The notes under the pieces are model-generated. The model was not told the DNA's origin. It was given only the letters and a program-made list of their open reading frames with translations, and made no database searches. The position numbers were made by a program, and so were the translations under genes. A stretch of 64,000 nucleotides of DNA from the NCBI RefSeq assembly GCF_900590885.1, contig NZ_UUON01000004.1:496001-560000 (forward strand), written 5' to 3'. The stretch comes from Pseudomonas viridiflava. GTDB lineage: Bacteria > Pseudomonadota > Gammaproteobacteria > Pseudomonadales > Pseudomonadaceae. This document shows, piece after piece, positions 18,956 through 27,404 of this stretch. How positions within the stretch are numbered: the first letter of the stretch is position 1; each line of letters starts with the position of its first letter.

Positions 18956-19819
18956 TCAGACGGTGGCAATAATGGGGTCATGCTTGAATCGCCCCCACAA
19001 GAGCGGCAAATCTTCCGGGACCGCACGGTACTCGCCGATCTCGGACCAGCCGCCTGGGCCATGAAAGTCACTGCCGGCACTGACCAGCAGACCAAATTCG
19101 CGGGCAAGAATCGCCAGGCTGCCCACCTGATCGGCGGGTTGATGCCCGTTGACCACTTCGATTGCGTGGCCGCCCGCTCCAATATAGTCGCTGATCAGCT
19201 TGCGACGCTTGCTGCGGGTGAAATCGTAATGCCAGGGATGCGCCAGGCTGACCCAGGCCCCGGAGGCCCGCAGGGTCTCGACGGTGTCTTCCAGGGTCGG
19301 CCAGTGTTGCTTCACATCGCCCAACTTGCCGGCGCCCAGCCATTTGCGAAAGGCCTCAGCACGGTCTTTAACAAAACCTTCACGCACCATCCAGTCGGCA
19401 AAGTGCGGCCGGGCCGGTGCGTTGCCGCTGTCGCCCAGCTCCTGCTGGATGGCACGGGCGCCTTCAAGGGCATTCGGCATGCCTTTGAGGCTGAGTTTTC
19501 GGCTTATTTCTTCGGACCGCAGCCAGCGCCCATCGTGCAATTGCGCAATCGCCGCCACCAGCGGCGCGGCGGTTTGATCGAAACCATAACCGAGCACATG
19601 AATGGTGGCGCCGCCCCAGGTGCAGGACAATTCCACCCCGTTGACCAGTTGCATACCCAGCGCCTGCGCGGCTTCGCGGGCTTCGTCGAGGCCTTCGAGG
19701 GTGTCGTGGTCGGTCAACGCCAGGACTCGCACGCCTTTTTCAAACGCACGCGCAACCAGTACCGCGGGCGCCAGGGCGCCGTCGGAGGCCGTGCTGTGGC
19801 AGTGCAAATCAACATTCAC
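18956..19819 (-). CDS. PHP-domain phosphoesterase (RNase AM/YciV-like)
   Basis: 287 residues if started at GTG 19819 (VNVDLHCHSTASDG); TTG codons further up (19837, 19861) are in frame, so the start is uncertain. PHP metal motifs: DLHCHSTASDG, LTDHDTLEG, NGVELSC, ARPHFADWM, LAHPWHY, SAGSDFHGPGG. The E. coli homologue YciV (TrpH) is a 5'-3' exonuclease on short RNAs and 3',5'-nucleotide diphosphates and matures rRNA 5' ends. It is divergent from yciB and likely leads the minus-strand cluster through scpB. Confidence 0.92.
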   Translation of the reverse strand: MNVDLHCHSTASDGALAPAVLVARAFEKGVRVLALTDHDTLEGLDEAREAAQALGMQLVNGVELSCTWGGATIHVLGYGFDQTAAPLVAAIAQLHDGRWLRSEEISRKLSLKGMPNALEGARAIQQELGDSGNAPARPHFADWMVREGFVKDRAEAFRKWLGAGKLGDVKQHWPTLEDTVETLRASGAWVSLAHPWHYDFTRSKRRKLISDYIGAGGHAIEVVNGHQPADQVGSLAILAREFGLLVSAGSDFHGPGGWSEIGEYRAVPEDLPLLWGRFKHDPIIATV

Positions 19820-19906
19820 GGGAGTGTGTAACCTCAAGTCAGCTGGCGCTTTCGCTACCAAGGATGTTTGTTATTATGCCGCCACATCCAGCTTCTGGCT
19901 CTTACT

Positions 19907-20503
19907 GTGAAACAATTCATCGACTTCATCCCGCTGTTGCTGTTTTTCATCGTTACCAAACTCGACCCCAGGGTCATCAATATCGCCGGCCACGAGCTAT
20001 CGTTCGGGGGCATCTACAGTGCTACCGCGGTACTGATCATCAGCTCCATCGTGGTCTACGGCGCCATCTTCATCTCCCAGCGCAAGCTCGAAAAAAGCCA
20101 GTGGCTGACCCTGGTTGCCTGCCTGGTGTTCGGTGGCCTGACCCTGGCCTTCCACAGTGAAACCTTCCTTAAATGGAAAGCCCCGGTGGTCAACTGGCTG
20201 TTCGCCCTGGTCTTTATCGGCAGCCACTTTGTCGGTGACCGCCTGTTGATCAAGCGGATCATGGGCCATGCATTGACCCTGCCGGAGCCGGTATGGACGC
20301 GTTTGAACGTGGCCTGGATCGTGTTTTTCCTGTTCTGCGGCGCCGCCAACCTGTTCGTGGCCTTTACGTTCCAGGACTACTGGGTCGACTTCAAGGTCTT
20401 CGGCAGCCTGGGCATGACCGTATTGTTCCTGATCGGCCAGGGTATCTACCTGTCGCGCCACCTGCATGACACCGCTCCCACCACGCCGAAAACCGAGGAC
20501 TGA
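19907..20503 (+). CDS. yciB: Inner-membrane septation-associated protein YciB (IspZ)
   Basis: 198 residues from GTG 19907 ([22 protein letters not shown]), the conserved family start. Five hydrophobic segments are predicted, with the conserved [33 protein letters not shown] region. It is needed for normal septation and envelope integrity in enterics and Shigella. The stop is one base from the yciI start, so the two genes are coupled. Confidence 0.94.
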   Translation: MKQFIDFIPLLLFFIVTKLDPRVINIAGHELSFGGIYSATAVLIISSIVVYGAIFISQRKLEKSQWLTLVACLVFGGLTLAFHSETFLKWKAPVVNWLFALVFIGSHFVGDRLLIKRIMGHALTLPEPVWTRLNVAWIVFFLFCGAANLFVAFTFQDYWVDFKVFGSLGMTVLFLIGQGIYLSRHLHDTAPTTPKTED

Positions 20504-20504
20504 C

Positions 20505-20804
20505 ATGCTCTACGCCATCATTGCTACCGACGTTGCCAACTCGCTGGAAAAACGCCTCTCCGTGCGCCCGGCCCACCTTGAGCGCCTGCACGTGCTGCAA
20601 GCCGAAGGCCGCCTGGTGCTCGCCGGCCCGCACCCGGCCGTGGACAGCAATGACCCGGGCGCCGCCGGTTTCACCGGCAGCCTGGTAGTCGCCGAGTTCG
20701 CCTCCCTGGCCGATGCCCAGGCCTGGGCCAAGGCTGATCCCTATGTGGCGGCGGGCGTCTACGCCGACGTGGTGATCAAGCCGTTCAAGCAAGTCCTGCC
20801 TTAG
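20505..20804 (+). CDS. yciI: YciI-family protein
   Basis: 99 residues with a ferredoxin-like YciI fold. The conserved [25 protein letters not shown] contains the His typical of the proposed active site, and [20 protein letters not shown] is the second signature. The biochemical role is unknown in most members. It follows yciB with one base between stop and ATG. Confidence 0.94.
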   Translation: MLYAIIATDVANSLEKRLSVRPAHLERLHVLQAEGRLVLAGPHPAVDSNDPGAAGFTGSLVVAEFASLADAQAWAKADPYVAAGVYADVVIKPFKQVLP

Positions 20805-20912
20805 CCCGAGCCCTGTGTCGAACCTAATACCTTCGGCACACTCCTAATCTCTCATTATTCTCGGTAACCTGCCGACAACGTTCTGAATATTCGTGTGGAA
20901 TCAGGAGTTCCG

Positions 20913-21320
20913 ATGCGCTTACGTCAGTTGTGTCTGTTGGCAGTGTTAATGATCGGGGCTACGGCCCACGCTGAAGAAACCTCGAACACCGGCAGTTCCA
21001 CGCCCCTGTCCTTGAGTGCCGGCAGCCAGATCACCGAGTTGCAGCAACGTTTGAAAGAAAGCGAACGCCAGCGTGAAGAACTGAGCAAGCAACTGCAAAG
21101 CGCGGATGCTGCCCGCGAAAGCGCTCAACTGAGCCGCCTTCGCCAAGAGAACCAACGCCTGGCCCAGCAGCTCAAAGAAACACAGGGCGGCGCCTTGACC
21201 CGATGGCTGACCGAGCAACAGCAATGGTTTGTCACCGGCGGGGCCGTCGCACTGATCGCCTTGCTGTGCGGGATCTTCGCCAGCGGTGGGCACCGTCGCC
21301 GTCGACAATGGCTAAATTGA
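20913..21320 (+). CDS. Exported coiled-coil protein with C-terminal membrane anchor
   Basis: 135 residues. Signal peptide MRLRQLCLLAVLMIGATAHA, then a ~75-residue charged coiled coil (ITELQQRLKESERQREELSK...), then a single hydrophobic helix (FVTGGAVALIALLCGIFAS) and a basic cytosolic tail (GGHRRRRQW). The layout resembles the SH3-domain YgiM/TIGR04211 proteins without the SH3 domain. ATG 20913 has a CAGGAG ribosome site. Only 7 bp separate it from the response regulator, so it may belong to the envelope-stress operon. Confidence 0.8.
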   Translation: MRLRQLCLLAVLMIGATAHAEETSNTGSSTPLSLSAGSQITELQQRLKESERQREELSKQLQSADAARESAQLSRLRQENQRLAQQLKETQGGALTRWLTEQQQWFVTGGAVALIALLCGIFASGGHRRRRQWLN

Positions 21321-21327
21321 GTGAGTC

Positions 21328-22005
21328 ATGAGCGAGCTGTTACTGATAGATGATGACCAGGAGCTCTGTGAGCTGCTGACCAGTTGGTTGAGCCAGGAAG
21401 GTTTCCAGGTGCGCGCCTGCCACGATGGCTTGAGCGCGCGCAAGGCCTTGGCCGACAGCGCCCCTGCCGCCGTCGTGCTCGACGTGATGCTGCCCGACGG
21501 CAGTGGCCTGGAGCTGCTCAAGCAATTGCGCAACGACCACCCGGAGCTGCCGGTGCTGATGCTCTCGGCGCGTGGCGAACCACTGGACCGCATCCTCGGC
21601 CTGGAACTCGGCGCCGACGATTACCTGGCCAAACCCTGCGACCCACGCGAGCTGACCGCCCGCCTGCGCGCAGTATTGCGCCGCAGCCACCCGGCCGCCG
21701 TGTCCACCCAGCTGGAACTCGGCGACCTGTGCTTCAGCCCGGTGCGCGGCGTGGTCAGCATCGATGAACAGGAATTCACCCTCACCGTCTCCGAAAGCCG
21801 CCTGCTCGAAGCCCTGCTGCGCCAGCCCGGCGAGCCACTGGACAAGCAGGAACTGGCGCAAATTGCCCTGGGCCGCAAGCTGACCCTTTACGATCGCAGC
21901 CTGGACATGCACGTGAGCAACCTGCGCAAAAAGATCGGCCCGCACCCGGATGGCCGGCCACGCATCGTGGCGCTGCGCAGCCGCGGCTATTACTACAGCC
22001 TCTAA
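21328..22005 (+). CDS. OmpR/CpxR-family response regulator
   Basis: 225 residues. Receiver domain with acidic pocket D8-D10, phospho-acceptor Asp52 (VVLDVMLPDGSG) and Lys102, then an OmpR-type winged helix ending in DMHVSNLRKKIG and RIVALRSRGYYYSL. Close to CpxR in style. The genes for a Spy/CpxP-like periplasmic protein and a sensor kinase follow on the same strand, giving a CpxR-P-A arrangement. A terminator separates it from the Spy-like gene, so expression of the second part may depend on its own promoter. Confidence 0.92.
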   Translation: MSELLLIDDDQELCELLTSWLSQEGFQVRACHDGLSARKALADSAPAAVVLDVMLPDGSGLELLKQLRNDHPELPVLMLSARGEPLDRILGLELGADDYLAKPCDPRELTARLRAVLRRSHPAAVSTQLELGDLCFSPVRGVVSIDEQEFTLTVSESRLLEALLRQPGEPLDKQELAQIALGRKLTLYDRSLDMHVSNLRKKIGPHPDGRPRIVALRSRGYYYSL

Positions 22006-22009
22006 AACA

Positions 22010-22034
22010 CGGGAGCCCAAGGGCTCCCGGTTTT
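22010..22034 (+). terminator. Intrinsic terminator after response regulator
   Basis: Nine-bp stem CGGGAGCCC / GGGCTCCCG with a two-base gap and a short TTTT tract. It may only partly block read-through to the Spy-like gene. Confidence 0.75.
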
Positions 22035-22056
22035 GTCAGTTCACAGCAAAACCCTC

Positions 22057-22072
22057 TTTACCCAAGCTTTAC
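22057..22072 (+). promoter_or_regulatory. Candidate CpxR box upstream of Spy/CpxP-like gene
   Basis: TTTAC-N6-TTTAC on the plus strand reads GTAAA-N6-GTAAA on the minus strand, close to the enteric CpxR consensus GTAAA-N5-GTAAA. It lies 80 bp before the Spy-like start codon. If functional, the system activates its own periplasmic chaperone. Confidence 0.5.
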
Positions 22073-22152
22073 GCACACCTGACGGCCGCTGACCTTGATC
22101 TGGGTAATCTACTCACATCCGGACTCACCGGAATAGAGACAGGAGAATCACC

Positions 22153-22617
22153 ATGCGCAAGACCCTTATCGCTTTGATGTTCGCCGCTGCCCTGCCCACC
22201 GTCGCCATGGCCGCAATGCCAGAAGGCCCAGGCCCGATGGGAGAACCTTCCGGTCACATGATGGGTGGCCCGGGTCACGGCGGTGAACACGGTCCGCGTG
22301 GCAAAGGCGGCCCGTTCAGCCAACTGGACCTGAGCCACGAACAGCGCCAGCAGATCGGCAAGCTGATGGGCGACCAATGGCACGCTCGCAAGGACCTGAC
22401 CAAGAAGTATCTGGACAAACTCCCGGCCGCTGACCAGAAGGCCATGCAGGACGAGATCGCCGCCGGCAAGCAGAAAACCCAGGCGGATATCCGCGCGGTA
22501 CTCAAGCCTGACCAGCAGAAGAAGTTCGACGAGATCGTCAAGAAGCAAGAGCAGCGTCGTGCCGAATGGAAGGAATTCCAGGCCTGGAAAGCGCAACAGC
22601 CGCAAAAAGCGCAATAA
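22153..22617 (+). CDS. Spy/CpxP-family periplasmic chaperone-like protein
   Basis: 154 residues with signal peptide MRKTLIALMFAAALPTVAMA. A Gly/Met/Pro/His-rich segment (residues 21-55) could bind metal. The helical Spy/CpxP domain with the LTxxQ-like motif follows (LDLSHEQRQQIGKLMGDQWHARKDL, and VLKPDQQKKFDEIVKKQEQRR). Such proteins bind unfolded periplasmic proteins or inhibit the cognate kinase. Its place between response regulator and kinase supports a regulatory role. ATG 22153 is preceded by AGGAG. Confidence 0.9.
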   Translation: MRKTLIALMFAAALPTVAMAAMPEGPGPMGEPSGHMMGGPGHGGEHGPRGKGGPFSQLDLSHEQRQQIGKLMGDQWHARKDLTKKYLDKLPAADQKAMQDEIAAGKQKTQADIRAVLKPDQQKKFDEIVKKQEQRRAEWKEFQAWKAQQPQKAQ

Positions 22618-22685
22618 TGCCCCCGCGTTAACGCTCCCAGCCCAGTGGCCCCCGCCGCTGGGCTTTTCCTGTTTGAGGGTTTCCT

Positions 22686-24029
22686 GTGCGTTCATTGTTC
22701 TGGCGCATCCTGGCCAGCTTCTGGCTGGCCATCGCCTTGGTTGCCGGGTTGTCGATCCTGCTTGGGCATATGCTCAATCAGGATGCCTGGATTCTCAGCC
22801 GTCACCCCGGCCTCAACAACCTGGCCGAAGAGTGGACCCAACTCTACGAAGCCCAGGGCGAGGACGCAGCCCAGGACTTGCTTCAACAGCGCAAGCGCCA
22901 GTACCACATCGACGTGCAAGTGCTCAACGAAAGCGGCGAGCCGGTGGTGCGTGGCACTTTCCCGAAACGTGCCGCTGCGTTTGAAGCCCGGCAGAATGAC
23001 AGCCAGGACGGCCACCTGCCCTGGCGGCGCCTGACAGCCGAGTACACCAGTGAAAAAACCGGCGACACCTACCTGCTGATCTACCGCATCCCGCACCCGG
23101 AACTCGACGCCTGGCACCGCAATAGCCTGCTGTGGCCGTTGAGTGCGCTGGCAATTGCGCTGGTGGTACTGACCCTGTTCAGCCTGCTGGTGACGCTGTC
23201 CATCACCCGCCCGCTCAGCCGTTTGCGCGGAGCGGTGCATGACCTCGGCCAGGCCACCTACCAGCAAAACAGCCTGGCGCGCCTGGCCAACCGGCGTGAT
23301 GAGTTCGGCGTACTCGCCACCGACTTCAACCGCATGGGCGCGCGCCTGCAAAGCCTGATCGCCAGCCAGCGCCAATTGCTGCGCGATGTGTCCCACGAAC
23401 TGCGTTCACCCCTGGCCCGGCTGCGCATCGCCCTGGCCCTGGCCGAGCGCGCCAGCCCTGAAGAACGGGAAAAACTCTGGCCGCGCCTGACCCGCGAGTG
23501 CGACCGCCTCGAAGCGCTGATCAGCGAAATCCTGGTGCTGGCCCGCGTCGATGCCGACAACGCCAGCGCCGAAGACGTCGACCTCACGCCGCTGCTCAAG
23601 ACCCTGCAAAAAGACGCCCAGCTCAGCGCGCCGGAGCAAGTGGTGCAGCTCACCGCCGACCCCGGCCTGCGCCTCAAGGGCTGGCCGACCATGATCGAAC
23701 GCGCGGTGGATAACCTGCTGCGCAATGCCCAGCGCTTCAACCCGCCGGGCCAGCCGATCGAGATGCAAGCCCATCTGCACGGCGAGCACATCATCATCAG
23801 CGTGCGCGACCACGGCCCCGGCGTCGACGCCGAGCACCTCAGCCAATTGGGCGAGCCGTTCTACCGCGCCCCCGGCCAGACCGCCCAAGGCCACGGCCTG
23901 GGCCTGGCGATTGCGCGGCGCGCAGCCGAACGCCATGGCGGCAGCCTGTTCCTGGCCAACCATGCCCAGGGCGGTTTTATCGCCAGCATCGACCTGCCGC
24001 TGGAGCCTGGGGTTGCCACACCGGCCTGA
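22686..24029 (+). CDS. CpxA-like sensor histidine kinase
   Basis: 447 residues from GTG 22686. Membrane helices near residues 8-30 and 148-172 bracket a ~118-residue periplasmic sensor domain. HAMP linker (SITRPLSRLRGAVHDLGQ), H-box with phospho-accepting His237 (RDVSHELRSPLARLRIAL), N-box (DNLLRNAQRF), G-boxes (RDHGPGVD, GHGLGLAIARR). Likely partner of the response regulator at 21328. It senses envelope stress, perhaps via the adjacent Spy-like protein; this is inferred from gene order. Confidence 0.92.
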   Translation: MRSLFWRILASFWLAIALVAGLSILLGHMLNQDAWILSRHPGLNNLAEEWTQLYEAQGEDAAQDLLQQRKRQYHIDVQVLNESGEPVVRGTFPKRAAAFEARQNDSQDGHLPWRRLTAEYTSEKTGDTYLLIYRIPHPELDAWHRNSLLWPLSALAIALVVLTLFSLLVTLSITRPLSRLRGAVHDLGQATYQQNSLARLANRRDEFGVLATDFNRMGARLQSLIASQRQLLRDVSHELRSPLARLRIALALAERASPEEREKLWPRLTRECDRLEALISEILVLARVDADNASAEDVDLTPLLKTLQKDAQLSAPEQVVQLTADPGLRLKGWPTMIERAVDNLLRNAQRFNPPGQPIEMQAHLHGEHIIISVRDHGPGVDAEHLSQLGEPFYRAPGQTAQGHGLGLAIARRAAERHGGSLFLANHAQGGFIASIDLPLEPGVATPA

Positions 24030-24069
24030 TGATCTTCTATAGTGGCCCTTCTCTTACGGAGGGCCTTTG

Positions 24070-25425
24070 ATGACTGACCTGCTGACTCCCATCCAAGCCG
24101 CACTCGATCTGCCGCACACCCCGCCGACCTTTACCGAGGCCGGCGCCCTGCCCTCGACCTTTGCCGTCACCGAGCTGGCGGCCGCCAGCATCGGCGCTGC
24201 CGGGCAGGCCGTCGCCCAATTGATCCAGCAACAGACCGGGCGCTTGCCCAACGTAAGCGTGGACCGGCGCCTCGCCTCCTTCTGGTTCTCGTCCTCAATT
24301 CGCCCGTTGGGCTGGCAAGTGCCGCCGCTGTGGGACCCGGTGGCCGGCGACTACGCCAGCGCCGATGGCTGGATCCGCTTGCACACCAACGCGCCGCATC
24401 ATCGTGCCGCCGCCGAGCGGGTGCTGGGCAAAGTCGCTGACCGCGCCGAAATGGCGGCCAAGGTCGCCGCCTGGAACGCCGCTGAACTGGAACAGGCGAT
24501 TGTCGAGGCCGGCGGCTGTGCCGCGCAGATGCGTACGTGGCAGGCCTGGCAACAGCATCCCCAAGGGCTGGCGGTGAATGCCGAGGCACTGGTGCAGCGC
24601 CAGACCTTTGAAAATACAGTCGAAAAACCCTGGCTCGGCTCGGTGGCGCGCCCACTGGCCGGTATCAAGGTGCTGGACCTGACGCGCGTATTGGCCGGCC
24701 CGGTCGCCAGTCGCTTTCTCGCGGGTTTGGGCGCCGATGTACTGCGCATCGACTCACCCACCTGGAACGAGCCAGGCGTGGTGCCGGAAATGACCCTGGG
24801 CAAACGCTGCGCGCGCCTGGACCTGAAAACGCCGGAAGACCGCCAGGTGTTCGAAAGCTTGCTCAAGGGCGCCGACATTCTGTTCCACGGCTACCGCGCC
24901 GATGCGCTGGAGCAACTGGGCTACACCGCTGATGAACTGCAACAGCTTGCCCCCGGCCTGATCGACGTGAGCCTCAACGCCTACGGCTGGAGCGGCCCGT
25001 GGCGCAACCGCCGCGGGTTCGACAGCCTGGTGCAGATGAGCAGCGGGATTGCCGACGCGGGCATGGCCTGGAAACAGGGGGACAAACCGCTGCCGCTGCC
25101 GCTGCCGTTGCAGGCGCTGGACCATGCAACCGGATACCTGATGGCCGCCAGTGCGATTCAGGCGTTGAGCGAACGGTTGAAATCCGGGCGTGGCGGCTCG
25201 GCGCGGTTGTCATTGGCGCGTACGGCCAAGTTGTTGGTGGATGCAGGGCAGGTGCCGGAGCAGCCGGCGTTGCGCGCTGAAGAGCCAGGGGATCAGGGCT
25301 TGGTGGTGGAGCAGACGGCGTGGGGGCAGGCGCATCGTTTGCTGGCGCCATTGACCATCAGCGGGACGCCGTTGCAGTGGGATTTGCCGGCGGGGGAATT
25401 GGGCTCGCATCGGGCTCAATGGTGA
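24070..25425 (+). CDS. CaiB/BaiF (family III) CoA-transferase
   Basis: 451 residues. The family III core is clear: PLAGIKVLDLTRVLAGPVASRFLAGLGADVLRIDSP contains the conserved Asp-rich start and the GPxxxxxLAxLGADVIKIE-like motif. ASADGWIRLHTNAPHHRAAAERVLG is also typical. The N-terminal order suggests the domain arrangement seen in fused-like members annotated as acyl-CoA transferases. The substrate is unknown. ATG 24070 follows ACGGAGGG; a TTG three bases earlier is in frame. Confidence 0.88.
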   Translation: MTDLLTPIQAALDLPHTPPTFTEAGALPSTFAVTELAAASIGAAGQAVAQLIQQQTGRLPNVSVDRRLASFWFSSSIRPLGWQVPPLWDPVAGDYASADGWIRLHTNAPHHRAAAERVLGKVADRAEMAAKVAAWNAAELEQAIVEAGGCAAQMRTWQAWQQHPQGLAVNAEALVQRQTFENTVEKPWLGSVARPLAGIKVLDLTRVLAGPVASRFLAGLGADVLRIDSPTWNEPGVVPEMTLGKRCARLDLKTPEDRQVFESLLKGADILFHGYRADALEQLGYTADELQQLAPGLIDVSLNAYGWSGPWRNRRGFDSLVQMSSGIADAGMAWKQGDKPLPLPLPLQALDHATGYLMAASAIQALSERLKSGRGGSARLSLARTAKLLVDAGQVPEQPALRAEEPGDQGLVVEQTAWGQAHRLLAPLTISGTPLQWDLPAGELGSHRAQW

Positions 25426-25434
25426 CCTGAGCAT

Positions 25435-25514
25435 CGCCATCGGGGGCAAGCCCCCTCCCACACTTGACCTGTGAACACATTCAAAAATGTGGGAGGGGGC
25501 TTGCCCCCGATGAG
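25435..25514. repeat. REPIN: two REP cores in inverted orientation
   Basis: CGGGGGCAAGCCCCCTCCC (25441-25459) and its mirror GTGGGAGGGGGCTTGCCCCC (25489-25508) are separated by about 30 bp, between the convergent CoA-transferase and permease genes. Confidence 0.92.
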
Positions 25515-25530
25515 GCCCGCCCAGCCAGTC

Positions 25531-26958
25531 TCACAACGACAACACCCCACTGTACAAGCCGTACGCCGCCAGCCCCGCGCCGGCGATCACACAGCTGAAA
25601 ATGCCTTTTTCCCAATGGGTAAACAACGGCTGGCCCTGCTCGCGTTTGGCCAGCGCAAACAGGATCACACCGGGCGCATACAGCAGCGCCGAGAGCAGCA
25701 GGTACTTCAAGCCGCCGGCGTACAGCAGCCATAGGGCGTAGACGAGGGCAATCAGCCCCACCAGCAGATCCTTGCAGCGCTGGCCCTGGGCACCTGCATA
25801 GGTTTCGCCGCGCCCGCTGAGCAGCACGGCATAGGCCGCCGACCACAGGTAGGGCACCAGAATCATCGACGACGCGAGGTAAATCAGCGTGGTGTAGGTG
25901 CTTTGGGAAAACAGCGTAATCACCAGAAACGCCTGGATCATCACGTTGGTCAGCCACAGCGCGTTGACCGGCACCTGGTTGGCGTTTTCCTTTTTCAGGA
26001 AGGCCGGCATGGTTTTGTCCTGGGCGGTGGCGTAGAGGATTTCCGCGCAGAGCAGCGCCCATGAGAGCAAGGCGCCCAGCAGCGACACGGCCAGGCCGAT
26101 GCTGATCAGCAGCGCACCCCACGGCCCGACGATATGCTCCAGCACGCCGGCCAGCGACGGGTTCTGCAGTTGCGCCAGTTCCGGCTGGCTCATGATCCCC
26201 AGCGACAACACATTCACCAGCACCAGCAACGCCAGCACGCCCAGAAAGCCGATCACCGTGGCGCGGCCGACGTCCGAGCGTTTTTCGGCCCGCGCCGAAT
26301 ACACGCTGGCGCCCTCGATGCCGATAAACACAAACACCGTGACCAGCATCATGTGGCGCACCTGCTCGACCACGCTGCCCATTTGCGGGTTGCCCAGGCC
26401 CCAGATATCGCGGGTGAAGATATCGGCCTTGAAGGCCACGGCGGCGATCACGATAAACATCAGCAGCGGCACAATCTTGGCCACGGTGGTGACCTGGTTG
26501 ATGAACGCCGCCTCCTTGATCCCGCGCAGCACCAGAAAATGCACGGCCCACAGCAGCAACGACGCGCAGCCGATGGCCAGCGGCGTATTGCCCTGGCCGA
26601 ACGCCGGAAAGAAATAGCCAAGGGTGCTGAACAGCAACACGAAGTAACCGACATTGCCCATCCACGCGCTGATCCAGTAACCCCAGGCCGAGGAGAAACC
26701 CATGTAGTCGCCAAACCCGGCCTTGGCATAGGCGTACACCCCGGAATCCAGCTCGGGTTTGCGGTTGGCCAGGGTCTGGAATACAAAAGCCAGGGTCAGC
26801 ATGCCGACGGCGGTGATCGCCCAACCGATCAACACCGCGCCGACCTCGGCACGCGCGGCCATGTTCTGCGGCAGGGAGAAAATCCCGCCGCCGATCATTG
26901 AACCCACCACCAAGGCGATCAAGGCGCTGAGGCGAAGTTTCTGGGTCGGTTGGGGCAT
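25531..26958 (-). CDS. Arginine/ornithine antiporter paralogue (ArcD-like, APC family)
   Basis: 475 residues, about 12 membrane helices, same length as the divergent arcD at 27405 and highly similar throughout (LSALIALVVGSMIGGGIFSL; YAYAKAGFGDYMGFSSAWGY; FIGIEGASVYSARAEKRSDVG). It probably also exchanges a basic amino acid. It differs most at the C terminus and in periplasmic loops. ATG 26958 has a CAGGAG site. It looks like a local duplication placed head-to-head with the arc operon, possibly with separate expression or substrate preference. Confidence 0.9.
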   Translation of the reverse strand: MPQPTQKLRLSALIALVVGSMIGGGIFSLPQNMAARAEVGAVLIGWAITAVGMLTLAFVFQTLANRKPELDSGVYAYAKAGFGDYMGFSSAWGYWISAWMGNVGYFVLLFSTLGYFFPAFGQGNTPLAIGCASLLLWAVHFLVLRGIKEAAFINQVTTVAKIVPLLMFIVIAAVAFKADIFTRDIWGLGNPQMGSVVEQVRHMMLVTVFVFIGIEGASVYSARAEKRSDVGRATVIGFLGVLALLVLVNVLSLGIMSQPELAQLQNPSLAGVLEHIVGPWGALLISIGLAVSLLGALLSWALLCAEILYATAQDKTMPAFLKKENANQVPVNALWLTNVMIQAFLVITLFSQSTYTTLIYLASSMILVPYLWSAAYAVLLSGRGETYAGAQGQRCKDLLVGLIALVYALWLLYAGGLKYLLLSALLYAPGVILFALAKREQGQPLFTHWEKGIFSCVIAGAGLAAYGLYSGVLSL

Positions 26959-27404
26959 GAAGACTCCTGAACAAATAACAGTTTGAGCTGACAACCGTGC
27001 ACTCAACTAATTAACTCAGCGAGTGTAGCGTTTATTAGAGACGGCGATAAAAACGCCACGTTCATAACGCAACGGCATGACAATTAATAAAGTTTAGGCG
27101 TATTTAGAATTTAAATACCGTGGGCATTTAACCCTTCTCCTACTACTTGGCGGCCCAGCCTGAAAAAGTTTGCACATTCAGGAAAACGGTCTAGCTTCAA
27201 ACGTCCATATACCCGACTAAATGATTAACCAAAACGGAGAGACCGCTCTGGGCAGCGCCTTTCCGAGGAATCGTATTGCCCGAGGGTTTTCCCCTAAGTC
27301 ATTAATTCACAATGGAATGTGCCAATGAAGTGATCTGAGTCAGCTGTTTGATTAGCGCACGGAATTATTCTGTGGTCTCTCTTCTCCTGCATTGGAGTCA
27401 TGCA
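26959..27404. promoter_or_regulatory. Divergent arcD/arcD-paralogue control region
   Basis: About 445 bp with no gene. It must hold promoters for both directions. It is AT-rich (27040-27120) and contains a CCTGAA / TTCAGG dyad (27159-27164 / 27177-27182) and a CTGAGTCAG palindrome (27335-27343). The arc operon of P. aeruginosa is controlled by Anr and ArgR; I could not find a convincing TTGAT-N4-ATCAA Anr box or a full ArgR site by eye. Confidence 0.4.

Noticed and set aside
18943..19182. N-terminal extension of the Sua5/YciO-like protein to 289 residues
   Set aside because: The extra residues are the shadow of the PHP gene on the same strand in another frame; GTG 18942 matches relatives.
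26959..27404. Anr box for the arc operon
   Set aside because: Expected from P. aeruginosa, but no TTGAT-N4-ATCAA match good enough was found by eye.
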